Source: Beta vulgaris subsp. vulgaris
Lineage: Eukaryota; Streptophyta; Magnoliopsida; Caryophyllales; Amaranthaceae
NCBI RefSeq assembly: GCF_026745355.1
Contig: NC_079202.1
Span: forward strand, 42,164,146 to 42,228,145
Direction of reading: 5' to 3'
Length of the DNA: 64,000 bases
Shown one piece after another: positions 13,087 through 24,300 of this stretch. Under the pieces are notes generated by a model that saw only the letters and a program-made list of their open reading frames with translations, was not told where the DNA came from and ran no database searches. Each line of letters begins with the position of its first letter. The first letter of the stretch is position 1. A program made the translations under genes and the position numbers.

Positions 13087-13407
13087 TCAAGTATTAGTTG
13101 CATTCGCATGCATTAAATTGAACCTACAGAATGATGATGTTATCACTCTTGAAGTTCCATGCTTCAAACATTTGTAGAATTTAGCAAAGATCCGACGTTT
13201 AATCCTTCCTCTAACCGGAGGAATTCGACGTAATTTCTTGTGATTCTCAGCCACGCCTTGCTGATATATGAGCCTCTTAGCTTGACTGGTTTCTATGATC
13301 TCCATACAAGAAAGTTGATGAGCGAGGATTTCCAAAGCTTTTGCAAGCTGAAAATGAATGAGAAGAATACTTGCATGGGAAGTAGAGAGGTTGTTGACCA
13401 TTTTCAT
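13087..13407 (-). CDS. Small single-exon protein with an IPPVRGRIK motif
   Basis: This open frame of 106 codons is read on the minus strand from the ATG at 13407. It is not part of any transposon I recognise. The N-terminal half (residues about 5-45) has a helix-like composition. The C-terminal half is strongly basic, centred on RRIPPVRGRIKRRIFAKFYK at about residues 60-80, followed by a Ser/Asn-rich tail. From memory, not a search, some small plant-specific proteins of unknown function share a PPxRGxIKxxIF signature. The upstream minus strand is pyrimidine-rich, as in plant 5' leaders, but I see no clear TATA box. It could be a real gene or a chance frame. Confidence 0.45.
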   Translation of the reverse strand: MKMVNNLSTSHASILLIHFQLAKALEILAHQLSCMEIIETSQAKRLIYQQGVAENHKKLRRIPPVRGRIKRRIFAKFYKCLKHGTSRVITSSFCRFNLMHANATNT

Positions 13408-14458
13408 GCATGCAGTTTATTTTTTTTAGAAGTGAGAGAGGTGTTAAGTGAGTTGGGCATTTGATGATCAAGGAGAGAATAATACTTTTGTAAGACAACA
13501 AAGGGACTGGGAAGTTTATCTGTTTTTGGTAAGGTGGTGTTCTGTGATAGTGAAATGGTGGTAGGAAATTTCCTACTAAGACGGATAGGAACTTTCCTAT
13601 TATGTATGTTTTCTATTAGAGTGTAGATATGTCGAACATGGTGTATCCATTAAGATTGTATGTCAAATTAAATATTATTGATTTTAGAGTTTTTTCAACA
13701 ACACACCGCATTCATGGTACATCTGGTTTATCGTGTGGTACAACAAAGACTATTTGCTATTCATTTCTTATTTGGAGCTTACTCATTCTGCTCATTTGTT
13801 CGTTTGTAGCTCTTCAATGAGCAAATCCTAGGTCACAAGTGTGAATCTTCATGTTGAAGCCTTCTATGAGTAAGTGGCTAACGTAGAGATAGATCAATTA
13901 TATGAATGAGGAGACATCGTGTCACATCTGAAACAATATTATGTCCGGCAGTAAAGAAGGAACAACACTCATGTCTTGACGACTCTTAATTAATTAATAG
14001 GTCTAGATTGCGTTGTAAGTAAAATGCCAAAATGATTATTCATCATTGCATTTGCTTAAGAGATAAGTAGATAAGACTTCATTGTCCGCATCTTTGCTAA
14101 ATGGCGAACTATATTTGCATTTATTGGTTATTTGAAACAATTATATTTGCGTTAGGTATTTCATATTGTCAGGCTTATTTTTCGACATATTTAAAGAGAA
14201 AGGAATAGAGCAGCTAACTGGTTTGATAATGTAGGTCAGATCATTGATAATCATACAGAAATTCAATTTTATTTTTCCTCACACCTTTATTCTATTATTA
14301 ATCAATTAAGTAAAACTGTAATCAAAAGGGTTCCCTAATTTGTTATTTTTTTTACTATCTCCATACATAATTATCCAAATAAATAATTTCCATGTAATTA
14401 ATTTGTGCCGATGCTAATAGGAAGCAAGGAGTGGTCACTGGTCAGATGATGAAAGCCC
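13408..14458. other. Non-genic, nothing identified
   Basis: AT-rich spacer between the small ORF and a hAT-like element. The short plus-strand open frames here show no domain, no splice context and no similarity I recognise. Confidence 0.4.
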
Positions 14459-14466
14459 TCCCCAAT
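14459..14466. repeat. 8-bp target duplication (left)
   Basis: TCCCCAAT, identical to 15091-15098. Confidence 0.85.
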
Positions 14467-15090
14467 TAGGGATGGCAGGTGGGTATAATTTGGCGGGTTT
14501 CGCACTGCATCCGCCCCAGTTGGGGCGGGTATGGAAATGACTTTGGTGGGTAGTGGGTGGGTATGGATACGAAAAGTCAAATCCGCCATGGGTGGTGGGT
14601 AGGTGGTGGATATGAGGTCACATCCGCCCCAAATCCACCCGCCCGCCCCATATTCGCACCGCCCTGCCCCATATCCATCCGCCTCGTATAATATTTACTA
14701 ATTTACCCTTTATAAAATAAAGAATTATGTTCATAAATCTAAAAAATTGTAAAAAATAATTAAGAAATATGAATACTAAGAATGTGTACTTTTTTTTTGT
14801 TTGAAATGGGTGTTTCTAATAATTAATTTATATAATAGGTTATATATAGAAAATAAATCAGGTGGGCGTGGAAAATCCACCTAGGTGATGGGCGGGTATA
14901 AGTGGGTAATGGATATCCACTTGGGTGGTGGAGCGGATGTGGGTATAACCTTATACCACGTGGGCGGAGGTGGATATGGAAACTTGTACCCGCCATGGTT
15001 GGCGGGTAGGTGGTGGATATGGAAAATTTAGGTGGAGGTGGGTGTGAATTTAGGGGTATCCGCATCCGCCCCGCCCATTTGCCATCCCTA
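14467..15090. mobile_element. Non-autonomous hAT-type element, GC-rich ends
   Basis: The 624-bp element begins TAGGGATGGCA and ends with the exact reverse complement, TGCCATCCCTA, so the terminal inverted repeats are at least 11 bp with further imperfect pairing inward. Perfect 8-bp direct repeats (TCCCCAAT) flank it. An 8-bp duplication plus a (C/T)AGGG-type end fits the hAT superfamily. Both ends are packed with degenerate GGCGGGT/GTGGGT and CCACCCGC motifs, and the centre (about 14700-14830) is AT-rich. Open frames crossing it are by-products of the low-complexity GC ends; no transposase is present. Confidence 0.88.
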
Positions 15091-15098
15091 TCCCCAAT
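15091..15098. repeat. 8-bp target duplication (right)
   Basis: TCCCCAAT, identical to 14459-14466. Confidence 0.85.
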
Positions 15099-15812
15099 CT
15101 AAGAAGACTGAGTTCAAATTTCCCCATGCTTGATTGTAGAGTCTGAAAGCTTCAAACTACACCTCTTCTGATAATCTAATTTTCCAAAACTAGAAATAAC
15201 TAAATACTTGCTATCTAGTGCTTTTCTTGGACACTTTTCAATATTTAAAAGTACAAGTCTATTCACCCCTCAAAAAAAAGTACAAGTCTATTCTTATTAA
15301 AATGCTAAAGTATGTGGTGGAGAATTTTTTTTTTTTTTTTTTGGAATTTAAGGGGGTTAACAATCCTTCTTGTAGTATCCTTTTTCCCTCTAAATCTCTA
15401 TTATATAAGCCAAGGGAGGAGGTGTGGTGTCCTTTTTTGAGGTGACTAAAATACCCTTAATGATCTAATTAATGGAATGAAAAAAATTACAAAAGCAAAT
15501 CATTTAAAAATTCTCATTCCAACTTGTCATTTAAAATAAGTTTAAAATGGTATATGCATCAAATACTTCAATCAAAAATTAAATGGACAAAATATTTATA
15601 CCTTATCAAAAAAGATGGCATACATAACGTGCACATGAAAAGTTTGAACATTCACTACCTTTGATACTCTTTAATTCAGTTAAACCAACTCATTATTTTT
15701 GTTCTTTCTGTTTAATATTCATTCACAAAAAATTAATGTTAACAATCACGCACAACCTTTTTATTTTTTTACATTAACGAATTCATATATCTAAATTCAT
15801 CTAACTGTTGAA
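15099..15812. other. Spacer between two hAT-like elements
   Basis: AT-rich sequence with a T-run near 15327-15342 and a repeated AAAGTACAAGTCTATTC at about 15248 and 15279. No gene found. Confidence 0.4.
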
Positions 15813-15820
15813 TTTTTCAC

Positions 15821-16460
15821 CAGGGCCGGCTATTAGGCTGTGCAAACAGCCCAATAGCATAGGGACCCCAATTTCTTAGGGCCCCAAATCTGGAATATAA
15901 AGAATATAATACATTTATGGCGCATAGTAAATCAACTATACAGGTTGGCAGAGTGGTCTTTGGTTTTATTACTCAAAGAATGGAGTCTTGAGCGCGCAGG
16001 TTCGACTCACCTCTCCAACATTTCTTACTTATTTCCTTTACTCTTTTTTTTTTAATTCTTTTTGGTATATTATTGGAATCTGAGCATGAGTTCCACTCAT
16101 CTTCTCAACATTTCTTACTTCTCCACTTTTTTCTTTACTTTTTTTTTCAATTCTTTAACAGGTTCATATACTTCATCAAATTATCACATAAATCTTTTAG
16201 TACCTTTTCAGGGTGAGGTAGAAGAGTATTAATGTTATCTTTGTAATTAAGTAGAACATTATTAATAACTTGGTTCTATATTGAGTTGTTATATACGATT
16301 TTAAATGAGTTTGAGATTTTGAATTTTCAATTTGCAAGAACATAAATATATAATTGTAATATTATTAAAGTTTTTCATCATATAAGTTGCAAAAAAAATT
16401 ATACTAAGGGCCTAATCCTAAGATTAGAACAGGGCCTTCAAAATGTTTAAGACGGCCCTG
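15821..16460. mobile_element. Non-autonomous hAT-type element with CAGGGCCG ends
   Basis: This 640-bp element starts CAGGGCCGGC and ends GACGGCCCTG, giving short inverted ends of the hAT pattern (CAGGG). The flanks are a perfect 8-bp duplication, TTTTTCAC, at 15813-15820 and 16461-16468. The sub-terminal parts repeat GGGCCCC and GGGCCTT motifs. Inside are a tRNA-like segment with both pol III box motifs (15946-16009) and an imperfect duplication with a 90-bp period (CAACATTTCTTACTT at 16016 and 16106). No transposase is encoded, so it would depend on a hAT transposase elsewhere. Confidence 0.88.
15946..16009 (+). other. tRNA-Leu-like pol III box pair inside the hAT element
   Basis: TGGCAGAGTGG at 15946-15956 fits the tRNA A box, and GGTTCGACTCA at 15999-16009 fits the B box. 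The 42-bp gap between them is in the range for a tRNA-derived promoter. The acceptor ends do not pair convincingly, so this is not a functional tRNA. It looks like a tRNA pseudogene or a SINE head. Confidence 0.55.
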
Positions 16461-16468
16461 TTTTTCAC

Positions 16469-17031
16469 ATATAAGTTTAATCATAAATAAAGTACGAATG
16501 GAGTATCAAATAGAATAACAAATTTTGAAATTAACGCACGCATCGCGTGCATATGAAGGCTAGTTATTATAAAAGTGTGTTGTGGCACTTCTAGAAAAAG
16601 GGGTGAAGTATGTAACTTGAAGAGAAGAAGCATGATAATCAACAAAATCTAAGATAAAGCAACACGAAAACATAATATACATTATATACCACAAAAAAAA
16701 AATCAGCCATTGATCAATAAAATGAATCAATGAACAAATAGTCCAAGTAGCTCCAAGAATTGTATGTTTGATAAGTTCCGTAAGGGCACATGAAAAAAGA
16801 GAAGCTGAAACATCAAATTAAACCCCATGAATGTTAGTTTTTCCCAGCAACAAAAGCAAAGCATTGAACTCAGGCTTTCCCTACATCAACTAAGACTCAT
16901 AGAGCTGGAATTGTTCATGTTGTAATATGGGTAAGAAGAATTGTATTTCCAATGAAGATTGTGTAATTTGCTGTACAAATGCAACTTATAGAAGAAAAGT
17001 AAAAAGAGCTTGTAGAAAGGATTTGGGACTC
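16469..17031. other. 3' flank of the stay-green-like gene
   Basis: This region lies downstream of the minus-strand gene and should hold its 3' UTR and polyadenylation region; I cannot place the cleavage site. No other feature found. Confidence 0.4.
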
Positions 17032-18330
17032 TCAAGTTTCGGCTGTTGCTGCAGAGTATTTGTGTCCTTCGCTGTTAACAGGCCCCGGACTTGATCCCCC
17101 ATCTGGAAAACCAAAACATTGAAGTATCTCTGTAAGTATTCTTCCACACTTCAAACAAACTATAATATACAGACAACACTCCCTCGGTCCATATCTAATA
17201 GGCCACATTTGATTTGTAGTCGTTTTCAGAAAGAAATTGAGTTAAAATACTAGTCTTTCTTTAGTATTCAACAGTTAACAGAATATACATATATCTTAAG
17301 TTGTTGCATTTAGAAAGTGGCCTATTATTCAGAATTGGAGGGAGTAACAGCATTAAGAGTCGGAGAATCAATCAAGCATATGATTTACTTGTGAAGCATC
17401 CTTAAGAGGGCCCCAACACTCAATGCAATTGTATTTGGGGGAACTTGAATGGAAGTAAACCCATACAACGGCTTCCATAAGCTCTGGATGCTCCCTGAAG
17501 AGAGCTGAGTCTCCATAGAGAATAGCTTGAAGTACCTAAGAAGGGTAGAAGGTCAAGTTCAAAGATTTAATCATCATTGCGGAAATTCAAGTTGCTTAGA
17601 TAACTAACCAAAGGGAGTTCCTTGGAGAAAATGTGATATCGTAGCTCAGCAACCAGATCACGTAAGAGGTTGTTAGGGCCGCTGACATAGCAGTGGACGA
17701 CTAAACACATTTTCCCTTTCAAATTCTTCCACTCAGCAACTACATCATCCTTGCTGTACCATCCTTGCAACTGCAGGCTCAGAACAAAGATGTCCAAACA
17801 ATTAATTCATTTCCATACCAGTACTTTAAGTGCTTAGATGAGTCTTCACATAGTATGTTATGTCCAAGACTATGTCAATTACACCTCTCAAATGCGGCAC
17901 AACAATAAGGAGTGTTTTAACAACATTTTCTCAGATCTGACGTCATCAAAGATGATTGGTTTTTACCATATTTACGGGCGAGCTTCAAGACCTTTTGTCA
18001 AATTTAATCAGATCATGCAATAGAAAGATATTATAAAAGTAACGATACATAACAAAAATAGCTAGCAAGGATGTCAAGAAAGGGACACAATCATTTCATA
18101 CTATGGGAAAAAAATTGATGAAATGGTCATTATGCATACCTTAAGGCGCATACCTGGTCAACATTGATGATGTTAGAGATGGTCAAGGTTAAATTTGCAG
18201 TGAAATCACAATGTGAGAGAATGTAGATTCTGGGCACAACTCTGGAGTAGTCATCAACTTCTTGTCCCATGAAATCCACCGTCAACTTTGATGCTTCAAA
18301 CCTTGCTTGTGGACCCAAAATCCTAACAGC
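17032..18330 (-). CDS. SGRL: SGRL exons 2-5 (Staygreen domain and C-terminus)
   Basis: Exon 2 (18330-18154) starts after TTTTGGTAG and ends VDQ at CAG/GTATGC. Exon 3 (17770-17609) starts LQGWYSKDD and ends ELPL at TTG/GTTAGT. Exon 4 (17535-17389) starts VLQAILYGD and ends PLKDASQ at CAA/GTAAAT. The last exon is ambiguous. An acceptor at ACAGAG gives exon 17127-17032, tail ILQCFGFPDGGSSPGP and stop at 17034-17032. Acceptors at TTACAG or TTCCAG give another frame that ends at 16986. I prefer the first for its composition, but RNA evidence is needed to decide. Confidence 0.88.
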
Positions 18331-21300
18331 CTACCAAAATCAGGGATGCCCAAAGGAATTTTGGCGTTATCAAACCTTTCAAAGATGTAGACTACCACAT
18401 GAATTTGGGAAGGGAGAGATCACATTTTTTATGATTCACATCAACAATATGTCTTATAATCCACATTCAAAAGTTTAAGCTTGGTTGAAGAGAATTGATT
18501 CAAGGGACTACACCGTGGCTTCTAAACCCCTATGGACCGTTTGGTAAGAAGTCATAAATGGTGGGAATGGTAATGCATTATAGTATAAATTTGTACTAGA
18601 AATCTAATGTCATTACCTATGGTGATGCTACTCCATCCCAAGATACCCATTTTTTTCCTAAAATCTCATTAATATCCATTACCACTTGGGAAGGTGGTAT
18701 TGAGTGGTAATGGAAATTTATGAAGGAAAACTCATGTTTTGTGGTAAAGTTTCATTCCCACGATTATTGACATGAGAACTTCTTTACGAATTTACACTCA
18801 ATTTCATTACCATTACCACTATTTATGACAACTAACCAAACGGACCGTAAATGATTTTGGTTTACTTAGCAGAGAAACCTATGGGTGTAGTGATATTTTT
18901 TCGGGTTTATGAGAAGGAATCTAGATCCACATCCCACTACCCGAGGACCCAGATACAACCCCTAGACATTTATACTAGTTACATTAGGTGACATTAACAC
19001 AATTAATCAATCTTCTTCAAGCAAGTAGCCAAGTAAGTGGTTACTTTATACCCTAAAGGTGTGACTAGTTCATATAATAATATTTTCAACTGAACTTCCT
19101 ACGTCTTGAAAATTTACCTCAATCTAAATAAACTTTCAGCTTTGGTTTCCACTATTCAGCTGAGAGGTACCTCCTAATAACTGCAAAGGTCTCATCGCAA
19201 GGCATGAACCACTCTATCGCCACAACCAATTCCTAGGGTAAATACCACCACTACTTATGGTATCTACCATGAGATCACCTTTATGAAGATTATAAAGCTG
19301 TAAATACTTTCTTAGTAGATTGTTGTTGTAATAAACAAGTTGAAACTCCTTGTAACTAACTTGTATTTTCTGTTAGCTAGTTTGTTAGCTAATGTTACTA
19401 CAAAGGGAGAAACCCTTTCTCTCTCTTCTTTAATAACTAGAACTCTTCTTTCTCTCTATCAAAGTGAGTTTAGTTCTTTCTCTCATTCAATTCCATCTAC
19501 AATATTCACATGGTATCAGAGCACATTTGATCAAATTTTCACAAACATTTCTTTGAAATTCTTGTTTTCCTCCGCTGAAATTCGCTTTGAATTCTGAAAT
19601 TTTGCAACAATGGTGGAAACTTATACCAAATTCTGATTCTAGTGAACGATCTACTGGAGAATCTCACGTCAACAACATACATAATGTAAGTATTGCTTAC
19701 AATGATCTGTTTTATGTCACTAGTTCTGATCAAACCGTCAACAAATTAGTTGCGGTTAATTTAAATGGAAGTAATTTTATTAGCTGGAAACTTAATGTGA
19801 AAAGAGCATTGATCGCGAAAAACAAATTAGGTTTTATTGAAGGAGCTATTATAAAACCTCATGAATCTGATAAAGACTTTAATCGTTGGATGCAATGTGA
19901 TTATTTGGTGATTTGTTGGCTGATTAATTCAATGAATGAAAATATGGCTGAGAATTTAAATTTTGTTGAGAGTTCTGCTCAGCTATGCCATGACATTTGC
20001 GGATGCTTTGGTCAATCTAATGGACCTTTGATATATCAATTAAGACATGAATTAGACAATTTGAGACAAGATAATCAATCAATAATGGTGTATTATGGTA
20101 AATTGAAGAGATTTTGGGCCGAACTACAGAATTTGAGGAGCCTACCTTCTTGTACTTGTGGAATTCTTAGTAAATGTAGTTGTAGTTTTCTGAAACGTTT
20201 GGCTGATTTTGAAGCTGAAGAAAAGTTAATGCAGTTCTTACTAGGCCTTAATAGTGGCTTTGATAATGTTATTAGTAGCATACTTGCAATGGATCCATTG
20301 CCACCTTTAAGTAGAGCATTTTACTTGGTACAACAAATGGAGAAGCAAAAAGAAGTCAATAGCACAAATAGTGGTCCTGGTGTTCATGAAGTAAGTGCAT
20401 TTGTTGCACAAAAGCATCAATCTTCTTCTTATCATAGGGATAAGTTCAAGAAAGATTGGAAGGACAAGCAAGATAGGTTTTGTGATTACTTGCAAGAAGT
20501 CAGGACATACTAAGGATGTATGTTTTAAGCTGAAAGGTTTTCCTCCTAATTGGTTCACTAAGAAGCAAAGTCCATCTGGTTCATCATCTAGAATAGTTGC
20601 TCATGTTCATACTGGAAGTGCCGATGATTACACAGAAGACAATCCTCTTGACTATGCTGCAGGGCCTTATTCTCATGACAATGCTGATAAGTGATAATGG
20701 TCATGATGCTGTCATGATGATGCAAAACACAATGCAGGTTGCAATGAAAGCTATGAAGGGCAAGCAGATTGTTGGAGAATCTTCCAACAATCATCATGGA
20801 GTTTATGCCAATTTTGAGATATAATTTCTGAAAACATGTCATCTTTCATGTCTGATGTTTGGATTATTGACTCCAGAGCCACAGATCATGTGACCTTTGA
20901 TAATAACTTATTCACTCATAAGAAAACTTTGAGTAAAATGATTGAGGTTGGGCAGCCTGATGGCACTTGCTCTTATGTTTCTGAAATAGGAGACATTGTT
21001 ATTTCTGCTAACTTGATAATTCAAAATGTGTTTTTTGTTCCTAGTTTTAGGCATAACTTGCTTTCTGTACGATAATTAATATCTACAATTGTAGTAGTTC
21101 AAATCCTCCTAGTGTCTTCTATAATTCTGCACATACTCAAATTCTAGTTGTTGGTCATAAATCCAAAGGATTATACTTACTACATTCATCTAGATCATCA
21201 TCTCATCACTCATCTCAATCACATTCTTTTTATCCTATTGTCACAAATGTTGTTGTCACTAAACACTTCTAATTCAAAAATCACACCTAAAGTTTCTAAA

Positions 21301-24300
21301 CAACCTCCTGAAGACATTGGTTGAATGCATGCCAGATTAGGTCACATTTCCATGTTAAAAATGAAACACCTTGGTTTAATTTCTTGTGATCATTAAGTGA
21401 TTATTTATGTGAGATCTGTATTTTTGCTAAACACCACAAAGCTCCATTTAAGAGAAGTCTAAATAAAGCAAAATCCTGTTTTGACCTTGTTCATATTGAC
21501 CTATGGGGTCCTTATAAAACCAAATTCATGTCTGGAGCCTCATACTTCTTGAACATTGATGATTACAGCTGGTGTATCTGGACATTTCTTTTGCACAATA
21601 AAATACAAGTGTACAAGATTGTAGCATCATTCTTCTTACAAACTGAAACACAATTCAACACCAAAATCAAGGCTATTAGATCTGATAATGGGGCAGAGAT
21701 AAGAGCAATGCCTCAATCTTTCATGAACAAAGGGATTCTTCACCAAACTAGCATTGTAGGTAGACTTGAGTAAAATGGTCGTGTAGAGAGAAAACACAAA
21801 CATTTGTTAAAGGTTGCTAGAGCTGTAAAATTCCATGCCAACTTACCTACTAAATTCTGGGGAGACTGTCTCCTCACAGCTACTTTTCTTATTAATCTCA
21901 TGCCCTCTTGTGTCATAGATTGGCAAACTCCTTGTGAACTTTTGTTTCACAAAACCCCATATTACTCTATGTTAAAGGTATTTGGTTATCTATGCTTTGC
22001 TTATAACATGGATAGAGCAAAAGATAAGTTTAGTCCTAGAGCTAAAAAAATGCATTTTCATAGGGTACCCATTTGGATAGAAAGGCTATAAAGTGTATGA
22101 CTTATATACTCACAAATGTTTCACCACCAGAGATGTGATTTTCCATGAAACTATATTTCCATTTCATTCTTCTAACACAATACAGTCTCCTGTTCCTACA
22201 TCTTCCTGTGTAATTGATGATCCTTTGGTTATTTCATCTTCTCTTCATCAGCCTCAAACTTCTATTTCTTCCACCTCACTTGATCTTCCTAATGACACTC
22301 CTACTATTCATGTCTGCTCATAATAATGTACATCATTCTTCTTATGCTTCTGATACAAACTCATTTTCTAATAATAATTTTGTTCATTCATCCTCTTCTA
22401 TTCATCATATTCTTGACTCCACTCATGTGTCAAATCCCATTTCCCACTCTTCTCATAATGATACTACTGTTGTTGTTCCATCTCTTGTTAGACAATCTCA
22501 TAGAATATCAAAACCTCCTGCCAAATTAAAAGATTTCATTTGTCCTACTTTACCTATTTATTCCATTTCAAATTCTTTTCAAGCTAAGTCAATCATATTC
22601 CTTCATCTGAACCTACTTATATAAACAAGCTAGTATATTTCCTGAGTGGAAAGCGGCTATGCAGCAGGAATTAGAAGCACTTGATTAAATGATAATTGGC
22701 AGTTAGCTCAATTACCGGTAGGAAAAAGGGCTTTTGGCTCTAAATGGGTGTTTGAAATTAAACACAAAGCAGATGGTAGTATTGAGAGATATTAGGCTCG
22801 ACTGTTGCTACTACTTATCAACAGGTTGAAGGTGAAGACTTCACTCATACTTTTTCACCTGTTGCTAAGCTTGCAACTGTTAGAGTTATCGTTTCACTTG
22901 CCACAATTTACATTTGGCCTCTTTGTCAATTGGACATCATAATGCTTTCCTCCATGGGTATTTAGAAGAGGAAGTTTATATGATATCTCGTCTTGGATAT
23001 AAGAAAGCTAAATACAATGAATTATGTCATCTCAAAAGATCTTTGTCTGGTTTAAAACAAGCATCAAGACAATGGAATAAAGAACTTAGTAAATTCATTG
23101 TCTCTCATGCTCAAACAAGATTACTCCCTGTTTACAAGAGACTTAGAGGGAGAATTTATTGTCATACTTGTCTATGTGGATGACATGGTGCTCACTGGTG
23201 CATCTTAGTCTCAAATAAATGCAATGAAGCTTGCTTTAGATCAAGAGTTTAGTAGTTTACTATTAAAGACTTGGGTGAACTCAAGTACTTTATGGGTATT
23301 GAAGTAATTAGAAATGCTTCAGGAACCATGATTAGTCAAAGGAAATACATCAATGACATTATCAAGGACTTACACTGTGATAACTCAAAGCCTGTTTCTT
23401 CTCTTACCAAAGGGTTTGGGTCTTTCAAGGAGGTATTTTGGAAGAGCCTGAGCTTTACAAGAAGCTAGTTGGAAGACCCTTATAACTTAACATAACGAGG
23501 CCAGATTTATCATATGCCACACAGCACCTTAGTCAGTTTCTAAGCTGCCCCAGAAAGCCACATATGCAAGCAGCTATGTATGTGGTTAGATACCTCAAGA
23601 GCACACTCAACTTTGGTCTTTTTATTCTGCTAAAAATAATCTTTATTTAACTGCCTATAGTGATGCAGAATGGAGTACTTGCACTTTCAGTAACAGGTCT
23701 CTTAGTGCATATTGTATATTTATGGGTTCTCACTTAGTATCTTGGAAAACTAAAAAGCAAAAAAATGTGGGTAATTCATGTGCTGAGGCAGTATAGAAGC
23801 ATGTCCAGCATGAGGTTGTTTGGTTAGAAGGCGCAAGACTTGAAAGTTTCTGTTCCTTTACCTATTCATTTACATTGTGATAACACTACTGCTGAACACA
23901 TTGGTCAGAACCCGGTGTTTCACGAAAAAACTAAGCACCTAAAGAGAGATTGTCACTATGTACGTGAGCAAACTGAAGCTGGATTCTTACAGACTTGACA
24001 TATCTCCAGTCAACATCAACTTGCAGATTTATTGACAAAAGCTCTTTCTGATCCTCACCATCATAATCTTGCTTCCAGGCTTGGACTTGTTGATCTCTCC
24101 CATGTCCGAGGGAAGGATATGAAGATTATAAAGTTGTAAATACTTTCTTAGTAGATTGTTGTTGTAATAAACAAGGTGTTACTACTTGTAACTAACTTAT
24201 ATTTTCTGTTAGCTAGTTTGTTAGCTACTGTTACTATAAAGGGACAAACCCTTTCTCTCTCTTCTGATACCACCAATATACCATCCTAAGACTTTGAATC

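Larger units (their letters stand above)
19284..24265 (+). mobile_element. Ty1/copia retrotransposon C1 in SGRL intron 1, decayed
   Basis: A left LTR at 19284-19510 (TG...CA) is followed by the primer-binding site TGGTATCAGAGC at 19511. The body has gag, protease, integrase, RT and RNase H pieces in copia order. A purine-rich tract (about 24108-24119) precedes the right LTR at 24120, which matches the left for about 145 bp and then stops at 24265. The right LTR therefore lacks about 80 bp, and no target duplication can be found. The element is antisense to SGRL and lies wholly within intron 1. Confidence 0.93.

Noticed and set aside
14398..15065. Open frames on the minus strand rich in Pro, His and Ser
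   Set aside because: They are products of the low-complexity GC-rich ends of the hAT-type element and have no independent coding evidence.
15946..16020. A genuine tRNA-Leu gene
   Set aside because: Box motifs are present, but the acceptor ends do not pair and the anticodon arm is not convincing.
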